A DNA stretch of 64,000 nt. Origin: Pseudarthrobacter sp. L1SW (lineage in GTDB: Bacteria > Actinomycetota > Actinomycetes > Actinomycetales > Micrococcaceae). The DNA lies in contig NZ_CP078079.1 in NCBI RefSeq assembly GCF_020809045.1, forward strand, positions 3,100,001-3,164,000, in the 5' to 3' direction. Every line of letters begins with the position of its first letter. Positions within the stretch are counted from its first letter, which is position 1. A program made the position numbers and the translations under genes. Of this stretch, positions 16,098-25,006 are shown piece after piece. The notes below the pieces were generated by a model, which saw nothing but the letters and a program-made list of their open reading frames with translations, was not told where the DNA came from and made no database searches.

Positions 16098-17183
16098 TCA
16101 AAGTGGATGCTGCAGGGCCGTAGACTTCAAGCGCAGGCCCCTTTCGATCGGCCGCTCGAACCACTCATATAGGAGGCCTGATACGGCGACGCAGAGTGAA
16201 CCGATCGCCAAGCATCCGATCAGCGCCCACTCGAGCGGAAGCGGGTCAATCCACCGGTCAGCAAGTTTGATGAACATCTCGTGCACGAGGTACAGCGCGA
16301 AGGACCACTGGCCCAGTTTCACGAGGCGGTGACTGCTAAAGTGGCCAGCGCGCCCGTCCATATCGGCAGCAGCGGAGGCTGCAATAACCGCGACAAACCC
16401 GGGCAGCATAACCGTGTTGGCAACCACATACGGAAGGTTCTCGGCAGACCCTACGGCAAGGAACGTTCCCGCCATCAGAAGCACATAGAGTCCGCCTGCG
16501 ACGAGCAGGGCCTGCCGCACCGTAAAGCGTGGACGCCAGTTGCGCTGAAGCGCCACGGCCAGGCAGATGCCGATAATGAATTCGCCCAGCCGGAAGGCCG
16601 GCATCGTGTAGAACAGGTAGCCCAGCGCCCGTTCCGGGGCAACAATGATGCCTCCCGCTCCAACGATCGCGGTCACGGCGAACACCAGGCCGGCCATAAC
16701 CAGCACGCGCTGGAATCGTCTGACGGTGGGCAGGAGGAAGGGGAACAGCAGGTAAAAGAACGCCTCGCAAGCGAGGGACCAGGAAACACCGTTGAAGGCA
16801 TAACGGTAGTCACCGGGCAGCAACCATGCCTGGGTGAGGGTCGCCACGTACGGCAACGCCGACCACACAATAGGCAACCCGATGATCACTGCGACAACCG
16901 CGGCAATGCCAGTGGTCAGTGCGTGCAGTGGCCAGACCCGGGCGAACCGGTGCCAGTAGAACTGCCTCTTGGTGTCTCCGGGCCTAGCTGACCACGCCAG
17001 CACAAAGCCGGACAGGACGAAGAAGAAGCTGACGCCGGTATAGCCAAACCCCACCAATGGGGCCGTGACTTCCATAGGTTCGAAGTAACGAGAGAAATGG
17101 TAAAGAACCACAAGGGCTGCGGCGTAAAACCTCAGACCCGTCAGGCTGCGCAGATGAACACGGCGCGTCTGAGCCACCAGCAT
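16098..17183 (-). CDS. Acyltransferase 3 family membrane protein
   Basis: A 361-residue acyltransferase-3 protein, clearly different in sequence from the one at 14848. It has LRSLTGLRFYAAALVVLYHF (family His near residue 29), FFFVLSGFVLAWSAR near 54, HRFARVWPLHAL near 78, WSLACEAFFYLLFPFL near 132 and WSFALYLVHEMFIKLAD near 302. About ten membrane spans are predicted. GGGGGAACA precedes the ATG at 17183. It probably acylates a surface glycan using acyl-CoA; donor and acceptor cannot be read from sequence. It is oriented like the neighbouring acyltransferase, with about 150 bp between the two genes. Confidence 0.85.
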   Translation of the reverse strand: MLVAQTRRVHLRSLTGLRFYAAALVVLYHFSRYFEPMEVTAPLVGFGYTGVSFFFVLSGFVLAWSARPGDTKRQFYWHRFARVWPLHALTTGIAAVVAVIIGLPIVWSALPYVATLTQAWLLPGDYRYAFNGVSWSLACEAFFYLLFPFLLPTVRRFQRVLVMAGLVFAVTAIVGAGGIIVAPERALGYLFYTMPAFRLGEFIIGICLAVALQRNWRPRFTVRQALLVAGGLYVLLMAGTFLAVGSAENLPYVVANTVMLPGFVAVIAASAAADMDGRAGHFSSHRLVKLGQWSFALYLVHEMFIKLADRWIDPLPLEWALIGCLAIGSLCVAVSGLLYEWFERPIERGLRLKSTALQHPL

Positions 17184-17440
17184 TGTTCCCCCAAGAAGTT
17201 ATCGAGACTGCCCCAATCATAAGGGGCCAATAAGACCGAATAAGTGCCACGACTCCGACGGGACAAATGTACTGGCCAGGTCCAACCGGCCCCTTGTTCC
17301 GCCGGAACGTGGGGCCTGCGAGTCGGTGACTCCTCGTCTTTTAGCGTACCCAAGCGAGGATGCCCCTTCTCGGCGGAGCTCGTAACAGGAGCCACAACTT
17401 GGCCCATCGCCGGGGCAAGGGGACAAGTTTCGAATGGGCG

Positions 17441-18787
17441 TTACCGGTACCCATCCATAATCGCCGCAGCGATCTCCTTGTAGGCACGGCGGGTCTCCGG
17501 TTTGAGCACGTTCAGGGTGACCAAGTCACCGTCTGCAACGCCGCGGTCGTGCGGGACGGCAATCAGCTCGCGGCAGATGCCAGAGAGGTGCTCCTCGATC
17601 GCATCCTTGTCAACGCGGGAGGAGACCTCGTCCTTGTCCGTGATCACCACGATGGCGTTCCGTGCCAGGTCCTCATACCCGTGCCCGGCCAGCCACTGCA
17701 GCGTGCTTCGGGCGCGTTTGGCGCCGCTCACTGCGTAACCGGCGGCGATCACCAGGTTGTCCGCAGACTGCAGGATGCCGCTCATGGCGTTGTGGGTCAC
17801 GCCTGTACCGCAGTCGGTCAGCGCCACGGAGTAGTAGCTGGAGATGAGCTTGCGGATCCGCAGGTACTCAGCAGCCGTAAGAGAATCCGAGACCTCCGGG
17901 TCCTGCTCCCCCGCGATCAGGTGCAGCCGGCCGGCGTGGTGCATGTACCTCGCCAGCGCCGTGAGCGAGTCGATGGATTCGATGTTCTTCAACAGGTCGG
18001 TGATGGTCCGCGGAGTGGACTGCTGATAAATGCCTTCACCCAACGCGCGTTCCACCAGGTCCCCGGAATCCGGGTTGGCATCGATGGCGCAAGGGGCGTC
18101 CCCGCGGTACTCGGCGAGGGTAAGGCCCACGCCCACCGTGGTGGACGTCTTGCCGATCCCGCCCTTAAGGCTCAAGATCGCGGTGTTGTAGCTGCCCTGG
18201 AGCTGGCGCGAGATGCGGCGGGCCAGCTCATCCTCCTGGCGTTGCTTGGCGCTGGGGCCCAGGTTCCAGGCGCCGCCGGTCATGCTGTAGAGCGCGCCGC
18301 GGATGCCGCCCACTGGGCGCGGCTTCTGTTCCTTCACGAACAGCCCGGGTGAGCTGATGAAGTCAGGCATGGGGCTCTCGGCGATGCTGTCGGCAACGGT
18401 GGGCCGGACGCGGCGGAAGGCGGGGGTCTCGGTAGGCGGGGCCGGCGGCGCGGGCACGACTTCCGCAGCGGGCGCATCCGGGATGGAGGTGATGGTGTCC
18501 GGCAACGCTGGCCGAGAGGAGGCCGGCGGCCGGGTGGGAGCCGGGACCTGCGTGGAAGGCTGTGCGGCGTCAGCTGCGGCGGCTGCCTCCGCCCAGGAGG
18601 TCCGGTGCGTCACCGGCTGCGCGGCGTCAGGCTGGCTGGAAGGGGTGGGCGGTACGGCTGGCATGGTTCCTGTCCGGGCATCCTTGGGCTCGCCATCAGC
18701 GCGACGAAGGTCGCGTCGTCGGCGCAGCGGCGGCTGCCCTGCATCCTCTGCATGGGCGCGTGCGTTCTGATCCGCCGGATCGGGCAT
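17441..18787 (-). CDS. MinD/ParA-like ATPase with Pro-rich N-terminus (EspI-like)
   Basis: A 448-residue protein. Residues 1-130 are a low-complexity Pro/Ala/Thr/Asp region. Residues about 185-448 are a MinD/ParA ATPase domain: a deviant Walker A LKGGIGKTSTTVGVG, the switch CAIDANPDSGDLVERAL and ALTDCGTGVTHNAMSGILQS as Walker B region. This architecture is shared by EspI-like ATPases of type VII secretion systems and by orphan actinobacterial ParA-like proteins. No ESX core genes are in the window. GGGGGA precedes ATG 18787. Two tiny membrane-protein genes lie directly upstream in the same direction and may be its membrane partners, which is inference. Confidence 0.75.
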   Translation of the reverse strand: MPDPADQNARAHAEDAGQPPLRRRRDLRRADGEPKDARTGTMPAVPPTPSSQPDAAQPVTHRTSWAEAAAAADAAQPSTQVPAPTRPPASSRPALPDTITSIPDAPAAEVVPAPPAPPTETPAFRRVRPTVADSIAESPMPDFISSPGLFVKEQKPRPVGGIRGALYSMTGGAWNLGPSAKQRQEDELARRISRQLQGSYNTAILSLKGGIGKTSTTVGVGLTLAEYRGDAPCAIDANPDSGDLVERALGEGIYQQSTPRTITDLLKNIESIDSLTALARYMHHAGRLHLIAGEQDPEVSDSLTAAEYLRIRKLISSYYSVALTDCGTGVTHNAMSGILQSADNLVIAAGYAVSGAKRARSTLQWLAGHGYEDLARNAIVVITDKDEVSSRVDKDAIEEHLSGICRELIAVPHDRGVADGDLVTLNVLKPETRRAYKEIAAAIMDGYR

Positions 18788-18873
18788 GTCTGTCCCCCAG
18801 GACGTTCGGCAAAAAGTTCGGCAGCACTAGTTCAAACAGTAAGTCTACGATGCTTTGGAGGGTCAGCCCGGAC

Positions 18874-18993
18874 CTAGCGGTGGGTCAGTGCGGCGGCAAC
18901 TACGGCCGCGGTGAGGATCACGAGGACCACCAGAATGGCGTAGGCCTGCCACTTGGGGCGGCCTTTATGGGGGTTGATGTCGACGTACGGCAT
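18874..18993 (-). CDS. Small single-span membrane protein (39 residues)
   Basis: Read from ATG 18993 to a TAG at 18874. It begins MPYVDINPHKGRPKWQAYAI and continues with one hydrophobic helix (LVVLVILTAAVVAAAL) ending THR. The start lies two bases after the stop of the preceding small gene, with AGGTGA about 12 bases upstream, so coupled translation is likely. I do not know a family. Its compact packing with the neighbour and the ATPase gene is the main support. Confidence 0.6.
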   Translation of the reverse strand: MPYVDINPHKGRPKWQAYAILVVLVILTAAVVAAALTHR

Positions 18994-18995
18994 GG

Positions 18996-19142
18996 CTAGG
19001 GGCGGTCACCTCGGGATGCGGCGGGAGCGGTTACCCGGATGGCGCGGCGCTTGAGCCTTAGCATTTGGTACAGGACGAAGAAGGGAACCAGCAGGGTGCC
19101 CAGCAGTGCGCAGAGCGCAAGGGCGTAATCGGATATAGCCAC
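18996..19142 (-). CDS. Small membrane protein (48 residues)
   Basis: I choose GTG 19142 because GGAGG lies five bases upstream; the ATG at 19154 would overlap that site. The protein reads MAISDYALALCALLGTLLVP and then FFVLYQMLRLKRRAIRV, a single N-terminal membrane helix followed by a basic cytoplasmic tail (N-out, C-in expected). It ends two bases before the next small gene. The pair is not recognised as a known family. Confidence 0.6.
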   Translation of the reverse strand: MAISDYALALCALLGTLLVPFFVLYQMLRLKRRAIRVTAPAASRGDRP

Positions 19143-19154
19143 AAAAGCCTCCAT

Positions 19155-19514
19155 CGGTCACAGTGATCCCCATCGCCCATGACCTAACCACGTGACAGTT
19201 CGATTGACAAGTCAAGTTGTCCTCGCCACCAAGAGTCGGTAATGAATCAGCGGTGGAGAACCAGGAGCACCACCGCCATCGTTGCTACAGCCAGCATTGA
19301 CAGCAGGAAATGGGAAAGTAGCTACAACTTGGCGTCTCAGCTCCCGCCGTGACCGTCGGGCATACATAGCCCCCATATCTCCCCATGCCCCGATGTTATG
19401 AAGCTCAAGGTTTTAATCAAGTTGACAACCTACTGCTACGTCGCAGGCTAGGCTGTTCATGCCGTTCTTACGGCCTAGCACTTCCACGGGCTTCTACTGC
19501 AGAAGCGTTTTGAA
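19155..19514. other. Gene-free stretch left of the insertion sequence
   Basis: About 360 bp with lower GC than the flanks. A short minus-strand hydrophobic frame (LLSHFLLSMLAVATMAVVLL, ending at about 19251) is open for only 24 codons and has no ribosome site, so I do not call it. The region probably holds the promoter for the small membrane protein operon. Confidence 0.4.
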
Positions 19515-20958
19515 GGCTCTTCACGGTTCGTGGTGAATGTTCTGCCGAAGGAAGTTCATGCTTGCTGTTCTCGCGGCACTGCGCAACAGGATACGCGTTT
19601 TGTAGTTGCGCGCGTTGGTGGATCCCCGCGCCAGTCCTCTTTATGTGCTTTATCGCGGTGTTGTTGGCTTCCACTTTCGCGGTTGTGGCACCCGTGACAG
19701 TGAGCACTTCGATCTCCTTCCACGACCAGCAGACCGTCCGCAGAGCCGGTTGGTTTCGGGCTGCGCGGCCTGAACCACCAGTGCATGAAGCCGGTCTTTC
19801 GCGGCAGCCGCGTCGGCGAGGGACCCGGTGGCCAGCAGGGCCCGGAGCTGTTCTTTGACCAGCCAGGCCGTCCGCAGTTTCCCGGTGGCATCGTCGGTTG
19901 TGAACACGGTGCTGAGCCTGTCCCGTGCCCGGTCCGAGAGTGTGTTCCCGGCGCGAAGGAGCAGCCTCCGGTTGGCCCAGACCGGATCAATGGAACGCCC
20001 CCGCCGGCCATGGACCTGCTGGTGGGTCGTTGCCGGACTTCGGTGAGCATGTCGTTGCCGAGCTTGACCAGGTGGAACGCGTCGACTGAGACAGCAGTGC
20101 GTGGCAGCCACATCCGCAATGCCTTGCGGAACGCGGCGGATGGGTCGATGGCAGCGACCTGCACGCCCAGGCGCCATTCGAGCGGGCGGGCGAACAGCCA
20201 GTCCCCGAGACCCTCACTGTCGCGGCCGTCCAAGATTCCCAGGACTTGTCCGGTGTCCAGATCGACAATGGTGGTCATCCAGGGTTCGTAGCGTTTCCAG
20301 GCCTTGGTGGCGGGGTCGCAGAAGAACCGTACGGACCGGTAGCGGTGTTCATCGATGCCGAGCATCCGCGGTGCCAGGGCGTCGACATCGGGCAGCGTCA
20401 GCGCCGCGGAATCCAAGGCCCGCTGGACCAGCCACCACGAGACACCGAACGAAAGCGCGGCCTCGGCCGCGGCCCCTGCCGGATCCGATGACGGCGGACA
20501 CGAGGGCGTCGCGGAGCCGGCGGGTGGACCGGGCCCGGCGCGGGACCTGGGTTGTTTCCTCGGTGAATGTCTGGCGCGGGCACAGGTACTCATCGCAGAA
20601 GAATCTCCGCATGGCCCAGACCACTTCGATCGGCCCTGCGACGGGGATGTCGCGCAGGCGTTGTGGGCGGCGGGAACGCACGCGGTTGCTGATCACGCCG
20701 CAGGACGGGCAGCCGACCTCGGCGGTGGCCACGCCACGGATCCGCCGCTGGCCGAATGCGGGGATCTCGGTATCGGTGACGCGGTAGTCGGGCAGGTTGA
20801 AAATCGCGGTGGCAGCATCGGGGCGCGGCGAATAAGGCTCGATCAAGGCTCGTAGCTCCTGACTTGATGAATGCGTAGAGAACATCCATCACAGCAGGGC
20901 TACGAACCCTTCAGCTTTCAAGACACGGAATCCGTTTGACCACGAACCACGAAGAGCC
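19515..20958 (-). mobile_element. ISL3-type insertion sequence, inactive
   Basis: The 1444-bp element is bounded by imperfect inverted repeats: GGCTCTTCACGGTTCGTGGT at 19515 and, on the other strand, GGCTCTTCGTGGTTCGTGGT from 20958. Size, ends and transposase sequence fit the ISL3 family. The flanks CGTTTTGA (19506) and CGTTTTGG (20959) differ at one of eight bases and could be the eroded 8-bp target duplication, with one extra A on the left. It marks the boundary between the ATPase region and the polysaccharide locus. Confidence 0.75.
19560..20885 (-). pseudogene. ISL3 family transposase, frameshifted
   Basis: Fragments in successive minus-strand frames together make an ISL3 transposase. 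The N-terminal zinc-finger part has VGCPSCGVISNRVRSRRPQR and FCDEYLCPRQTF (20885 to about 20490). The helix-turn-helix and DDE core has GVSWWLVQRALD, MLGIDEHRYRSVRFFCDP and VAAIDPSAAFRKAL up to about 20030. A later part has RDRLSTVFTTDD and RTAWLVKEQLRALLA to about 19740, and the end has LTVTGATTAKVEANNTAIKH. At least three frame changes separate these pieces, so no functional enzyme can be made. Confidence 0.8.
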
Positions 20959-21075
20959 CGTTTTGGACCACCGCGACCGCTCCGGCCCCAGGACCAGCAC
21001 GAGAATGGCCTCGGTTGCACCGCCAGAACTATTAAGCTCGACTGCGCGAGCTTGAGGGGCAGCCTTTGAATCCTT

Positions 21076-21140
21076 GCAGGGCTACGATCCCATCAGCTAT
21101 CAGCATACGGAACCTGGTTCACCACCAACCACGAAGATCC
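21076..21140 (-). mobile_element. Solitary right end of a second ISL3-type element
   Basis: Positions 21076-21140 align ungapped with the right end of the IS at 20894-20958 (offset 182): both start GCAGGGCTACGA and end in AACCACGAAGA(G/T)CC. The differences are scattered, so this is an older, related element of which only about 65 bp remain, lying 40 bp before the end of galE. Confidence 0.7.
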
Positions 21141-21179
21141 GGTTTGAGGTCAGGAGTGGCACCACATCCGCACGAAGTG

Positions 21180-22223
21180 TTACTGGGGGCCACGATGTTG
21201 GGAAGCCGGGTCTGAACTATAACCCATAGGGTTGGACCTCTGCCACCGCCAGTGATCTTCACACATTCGGGCAAGGGATCGCTTCGCTGACCAGCCCAAG
21301 TCAGCCATAGCTTGAGATGGATCCGCATAACTCACCGCTGAGTCACCGGACCGACGCGGGGAGAATTCGTAGGGGACTTCTTTTCCCACAGCAGCACTGA
21401 ATGCGTCCAGAACCTCCAACACGGACGATCCACTACCGGTCCCTAGGTTCCAACTGAACGTACCCTGAACCCCTTCTAGATAACTCAGGGCAGCGAGGTG
21501 TCCAAGCGCGAGGTCGACGACATGAACGTAATCTCGAACGCCTGTCCCGTCAGTCGTGGGATAATCATTACCGAACACCTTGACGTATTCATGTCGCCCC
21601 GCCGCCACCTGAGCAACAAAGGGCAACAAGTTGTTCGGTGTGCCTAGCGGATCCTCACCAATAAGACCGGACTCATGAGCGCCAGCGGGATTAAAATAGC
21701 GTAAGAGCGCAATGCTCCAGCGACTATCAGCGCTGCCCAAATCAGTGAGAATGTCTTCGATGTGCTCCTTCGTCCGACCATATGGATTAGATGCATTCAA
21801 CTCGCACCCTTCAGTAAGGGGAACACGGTCGTTGTCCCCATAGACAGTGGCGGACGAGCTGAACACTAGTGTCCGAACATCATGTTTATCCATAGACCGT
21901 AGCAGATTGATTGTTCCAACCACATTATTGTGGTAGTACATAAGAGGCTTCTGCACAGATTCGCCAACGGCTTTAAGCCCGGCAAAGTGCATTACAGCAT
22001 CGAAGGCACCAGCGCCTAGTAATTCGTCCACTGCCGCCGAGTCCAATAGATCAACAATCCGAAGGTCAACGTTTTTACCGGTGAGATGACCTACCCGCAC
22101 CAAAGACTCGGAGCTGGAGTTTGCCAAGTTGTCAACAACCACGACTTCGTGGCCAGCTTCCAAAAGGCTCAAGGTCGTGTGTGAACCTATGTATCCGGCA
22201 CCACCGGTCACCAATATTCTCAT
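21180..22223 (-). CDS. galE: UDP-glucose 4-epimerase
   Basis: A 347-residue extended short-chain dehydrogenase. The NAD-binding motif GGAGYIGSH is at residues 7-15, the active-site Ser/Tyr-Lys region appears as FSSSATVYGD and SNPYGRTKEHIE (YxxxK), and the sugar-binding part includes LLRYFNPAGAHESGLIGEDP, all as in bacterial GalE. It interconverts UDP-glucose and UDP-galactose, supplying galactose for the polysaccharide. The last 12 residues (after WRWQRSNPMGY) are an unusual tail and may reflect rearrangement by the nearby IS remnant. GC is clearly lower than in flanking house genes. Confidence 0.9.
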   Translation of the reverse strand: MRILVTGGAGYIGSHTTLSLLEAGHEVVVVDNLANSSSESLVRVGHLTGKNVDLRIVDLLDSAAVDELLGAGAFDAVMHFAGLKAVGESVQKPLMYYHNNVVGTINLLRSMDKHDVRTLVFSSSATVYGDNDRVPLTEGCELNASNPYGRTKEHIEDILTDLGSADSRWSIALLRYFNPAGAHESGLIGEDPLGTPNNLLPFVAQVAAGRHEYVKVFGNDYPTTDGTGVRDYVHVVDLALGHLAALSYLEGVQGTFSWNLGTGSGSSVLEVLDAFSAAVGKEVPYEFSPRRSGDSAVSYADPSQAMADLGWSAKRSLARMCEDHWRWQRSNPMGYSSDPASQHRGPQ

Positions 22224-22384
22224 GAGTCAAGTCTAGTAGGCAGCAATAGAGTCAGGCTAGGTTGCGTCGGATAATCCCCAATTAGCTGCATGGAACTCCA
22301 TCTCACGAAGCCGGATCTTCGTTTTTGATGTTACTTCCCCATTCTTCCTACCGAAAGCGGGACAACGCCCTCAAGTGCCGATCT

Positions 22385-23239
22385 TTACGGGTAACAAAGA
22401 CTGCGCAACTTGGCAAGCGTAGTTTGATCAACCAGACCTTCGCCGTCTAGCAATGAAAGGCCCGCCAACTTTGCAGATTTTCTCTCCGCGAACCATGAAC
22501 CCTTTACTGCTTTGAGAACTCTGTGGATGGTGATCCCTAAGCGTCGCGTGACCGGTACATAAGACTGGCGAATGTTATAGCGGCTCCGAATTAACAGGTG
22601 CTCAGAGGTATTATATGCCACCTGGTTATGCGTCACCTGCTCTTCATGAAAACGGAACGCCGCAAATGGTTCGGAGACATACTTGAAACTGATTGCAGAA
22701 TCCTGGCGCAGGCGTAGGAATAAATCCCAGTCCATCCGCATGCGCAATTGACTATCGAATGGAGCAGAACCTAAAACGCTCTTACGGAAGAAAGTCGAAG
22801 TACTCATCAAAGTGCACCCACGCCACCGCAAAACGCTATCCGGAACGTCGTAGCACTTGTAAAGGCGCATAACTTTACCCTTGCCGTCAACCAAGACCGT
22901 ATCACCATAGAGTACATCCAACGATGGGTCTGCGGAAAACTCCTGAGCAACACGGTCCAAGGCTCCAGGTAAGTAAAAATCATCGGCATTAAGCCAACCA
23001 ACCACTTCTCCCGCAGCTCGATCTAGTGCCTTATTAAGAGCATCAGATTGCCCATTGTCATCCTCGCTACACCAAGCGATCTTATCGCCATAGGCGGCCA
23101 GTTTATTCTGAGTGCCATCGGTAGAACTACCGTCCATAATCACATGCTCAACCGATATGTGGTTGGCCATTACTGACTTTATGGCAGTATCTATGTATCG
23201 TGCATAGTTGTACGATGGAGTAAGGATAGAAATCCTCAA
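22385..23239 (-). CDS. Glycosyltransferase family 2
   Basis: A 284-residue GT-A fold inverting glycosyltransferase. It starts MRISILTPSYNYARYIDTAI, with the nucleotide-binding DGSSTDGT near residue 36, QSDALNKALDRAAGEVVGWL near 64, and the metal-binding NADD motif near residue 85. The second half (CTLMSTSTFFRKSVLGSAPF, MRMDWDLFLRL) fits the acceptor region with a W-D-x-D-like motif. There are no membrane spans. It probably adds one sugar to the repeat unit on the lipid carrier at the inner membrane face. It is divergent from an acetyltransferase gene with only 30 bp between starts. Confidence 0.85.
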   Translation of the reverse strand: MRISILTPSYNYARYIDTAIKSVMANHISVEHVIMDGSSTDGTQNKLAAYGDKIAWCSEDDNGQSDALNKALDRAAGEVVGWLNADDFYLPGALDRVAQEFSADPSLDVLYGDTVLVDGKGKVMRLYKCYDVPDSVLRWRGCTLMSTSTFFRKSVLGSAPFDSQLRMRMDWDLFLRLRQDSAISFKYVSEPFAAFRFHEEQVTHNQVAYNTSEHLLIRSRYNIRQSYVPVTRRLGITIHRVLKAVKGSWFAERKSAKLAGLSLLDGEGLVDQTTLAKLRSLCYP

Positions 23240-23269
23240 TTGCTACCTTCCTAAGGACTTGTATTCGGA

Positions 23270-23887
23270 ATGCCGGGCAAAAAGATTACGATCGGGTACA
23301 GTGCATCTATGGCCTTCATCGACACACTCAGGGCCGACGCGCGTCGGCTCCACGCCAGCAGCACATCCCTCACGAGTCTTGTAAAACTTTTCGTGACTAA
23401 CAGTTCTTTTGCTGCTGCTACTGTCTTCCGCTTGTCTTCGGCGTTACGGGACTCCAGCCCTGGAACAGCTCGGCTGCTCGCTAAGGCCAATTTGATCCTA
23501 CACGGCATTGACATTGATTACCGAGCGCGAATTGGACCTGGCATCCTGTTTGCACATCCCGTGGGGACAGTTATCGGCGGGGATTGTCGCATCGGAGCCA
23601 ACGCCACCTTGATGAGTGCCGTCGTATTGGGTCGACGGGACGTGCTGGGTGGACCGGACAAGGGAATGTATCCGACAATCGGAGACGATGTGACGCTTGG
23701 AACCGGGGCCAGTGTGCTAGGCCCCGTTACGGTCGGAGCCGGCTCGTTGGTTGCAGCGCATGCATTGCTACTGGAAAGTATCGAGTGCGATTCTCTAGCC
23801 GTGGGCATGCCGGCCAAAGCCAGACCTGCCAAGGTGAACACCCAACAAAATGTAAGTACTCACCACAGTTCCGATGGTTCCAATTGA
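23270..23887 (+). CDS. Hexapeptide-repeat acetyltransferase (serine acetyltransferase-like)
   Basis: A 205-residue protein with a helical N-terminal half and a left-handed beta-helix C-terminal half. HGIDIDYRARIGPGILFAHP, VGTVIGGDCRIGANATLMSA and YPTIGDDVTLGTGASVLGPV are hexapeptide repeats with the catalytic His in FAHPVG, as in CysE-like polysaccharide acetyltransferases. The start is not certain: ATG 23270 or ATG 23309 (MAFIDTLRADARR). It is the only plus-strand gene in this arm, and its last 93 bp overlap the end of the convergent flippase gene. The likely job is O- or N-acetylation of a repeat-unit sugar. Confidence 0.75.
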   Translation: MPGKKITIGYSASMAFIDTLRADARRLHASSTSLTSLVKLFVTNSSFAAATVFRLSSALRDSSPGTARLLAKANLILHGIDIDYRARIGPGILFAHPVGTVIGGDCRIGANATLMSAVVLGRRDVLGGPDKGMYPTIGDDVTLGTGASVLGPVTVGAGSLVAAHALLLESIECDSLAVGMPAKARPAKVNTQQNVSTHHSSDGSN

Positions 23888-25006
23888 AACAGCCCAGACA
23901 AAGTCCTGCAGGTTGCCGTTGTTTATAAGGACCATATAGAACGCTATAGCCGACGCTGCAATCCCTATTACCTGACCGGCGAGGGAAAGTCCGCCCAGCC
24001 GTAGTACCCGAATCACTGCCCCGCCTGGCTGACCAATGAGTACGAAAGTCAGAGCCACTATCACAGGAAGTGAAAGTTCTTGCACCACCTGTAGTTGCTG
24101 CTTAGGTAGCCAATGCTGTCCTGTCACCCGGACGGCCCAAAATGCTGCCACTCCCATAAGGCAAGCAACGACACTGCATGCAGAGACGCCTATAACGAGG
24201 TTCCGGATTAGAGTCTTACGGTCTCTTCCAGCACCAAAGACTTTGATCATTCCGGGCTGGAATGCCGTACCTAATAGCGCTAGCGGAGACAGCGAACTCT
24301 GGGTCAATCGCATACCGCCAAACGACGAGGATCCATACATAGGCAGAGCCATCAATGGTAGCAATTGCGAGATACCGGTCGCGAAAAAGTACTGTAGAGC
24401 TAGCAGGAACTCAAACCTACTCTTGCCGCGAATAAAAGCCATAGCTCCTGACATGGCAACATTTCGCCTTGTCATAAAGCCGGCAGTCGGCCAAACTAGA
24501 GCAATAACGGCACTTAGCCACATATTTGGAGTATGTTCAAACCCGGTCATTGCCAGAGTGATGAATAGTGCTGCAAAGGCGAACCGGGTCGCCTCGACTA
24601 AGAGAACAACTGCACGACCTACCTGTTCTCCTGCGAAGAACCAGTACCTTATGGCGTCCGAACCTACAAATCCTGCCATATAGAGAGCGCCTGGCAAGAG
24701 CTGCGGCATTTGAACTCCGACCAAGAAGGCGACGGTCAAGCATGTAAGGCCGCTTATCCATACGATAAAAAAGGCCCCGTAGCCCACTGACCGTTTATCA
24801 GCCAGTCCTTGCGAGAGAAGCTGTTCCGCGAATACCGAACGATTGAATGACAAAATTAACATCCAAACGAGCCAAACACCCGCAAGGTGCCCGAAGTCAT
24901 CGGGCGGTAGCAACTGGGCAAAACCTAATGTAACCAAAAAGCTTGTACCCGACTGAAGGACCTGACTAGCCGCTGTATACAAGAGAGATAAAGCACCTTT
25001 TCTCAC
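23795..25006 (-). CDS. wzx: Wzx-type polysaccharide flippase
   Basis: A 403-residue polytopic membrane protein with about twelve hydrophobic segments, of the MOP/polysaccharide transport family (starts MRKGALSLLYTAASQVLQSG, then FAQLLPPDDFGHLAGVWLVW). It would flip the lipid-linked repeat unit to the outer face of the membrane. It overlaps the upstream polymerase gene by four bases (ATGA), and its 3' end overlaps the convergent acetyltransferase by 93 bp. Sequence drift is high in this family, so assignment rests on topology, N-terminal pattern and context. Confidence 0.8.
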   Translation of the reverse strand: MRKGALSLLYTAASQVLQSGTSFLVTLGFAQLLPPDDFGHLAGVWLVWMLILSFNRSVFAEQLLSQGLADKRSVGYGAFFIVWISGLTCLTVAFLVGVQMPQLLPGALYMAGFVGSDAIRYWFFAGEQVGRAVVLLVEATRFAFAALFITLAMTGFEHTPNMWLSAVIALVWPTAGFMTRRNVAMSGAMAFIRGKSRFEFLLALQYFFATGISQLLPLMALPMYGSSSFGGMRLTQSSLSPLALLGTAFQPGMIKVFGAGRDRKTLIRNLVIGVSACSVVACLMGVAAFWAVRVTGQHWLPKQQLQVVQELSLPVIVALTFVLIGQPGGAVIRVLRLGGLSLAGQVIGIAASAIAFYMVLINNGNLQDFVWAVSIGTIGTVVSTYILLGVHLGRSGFGRHAHG

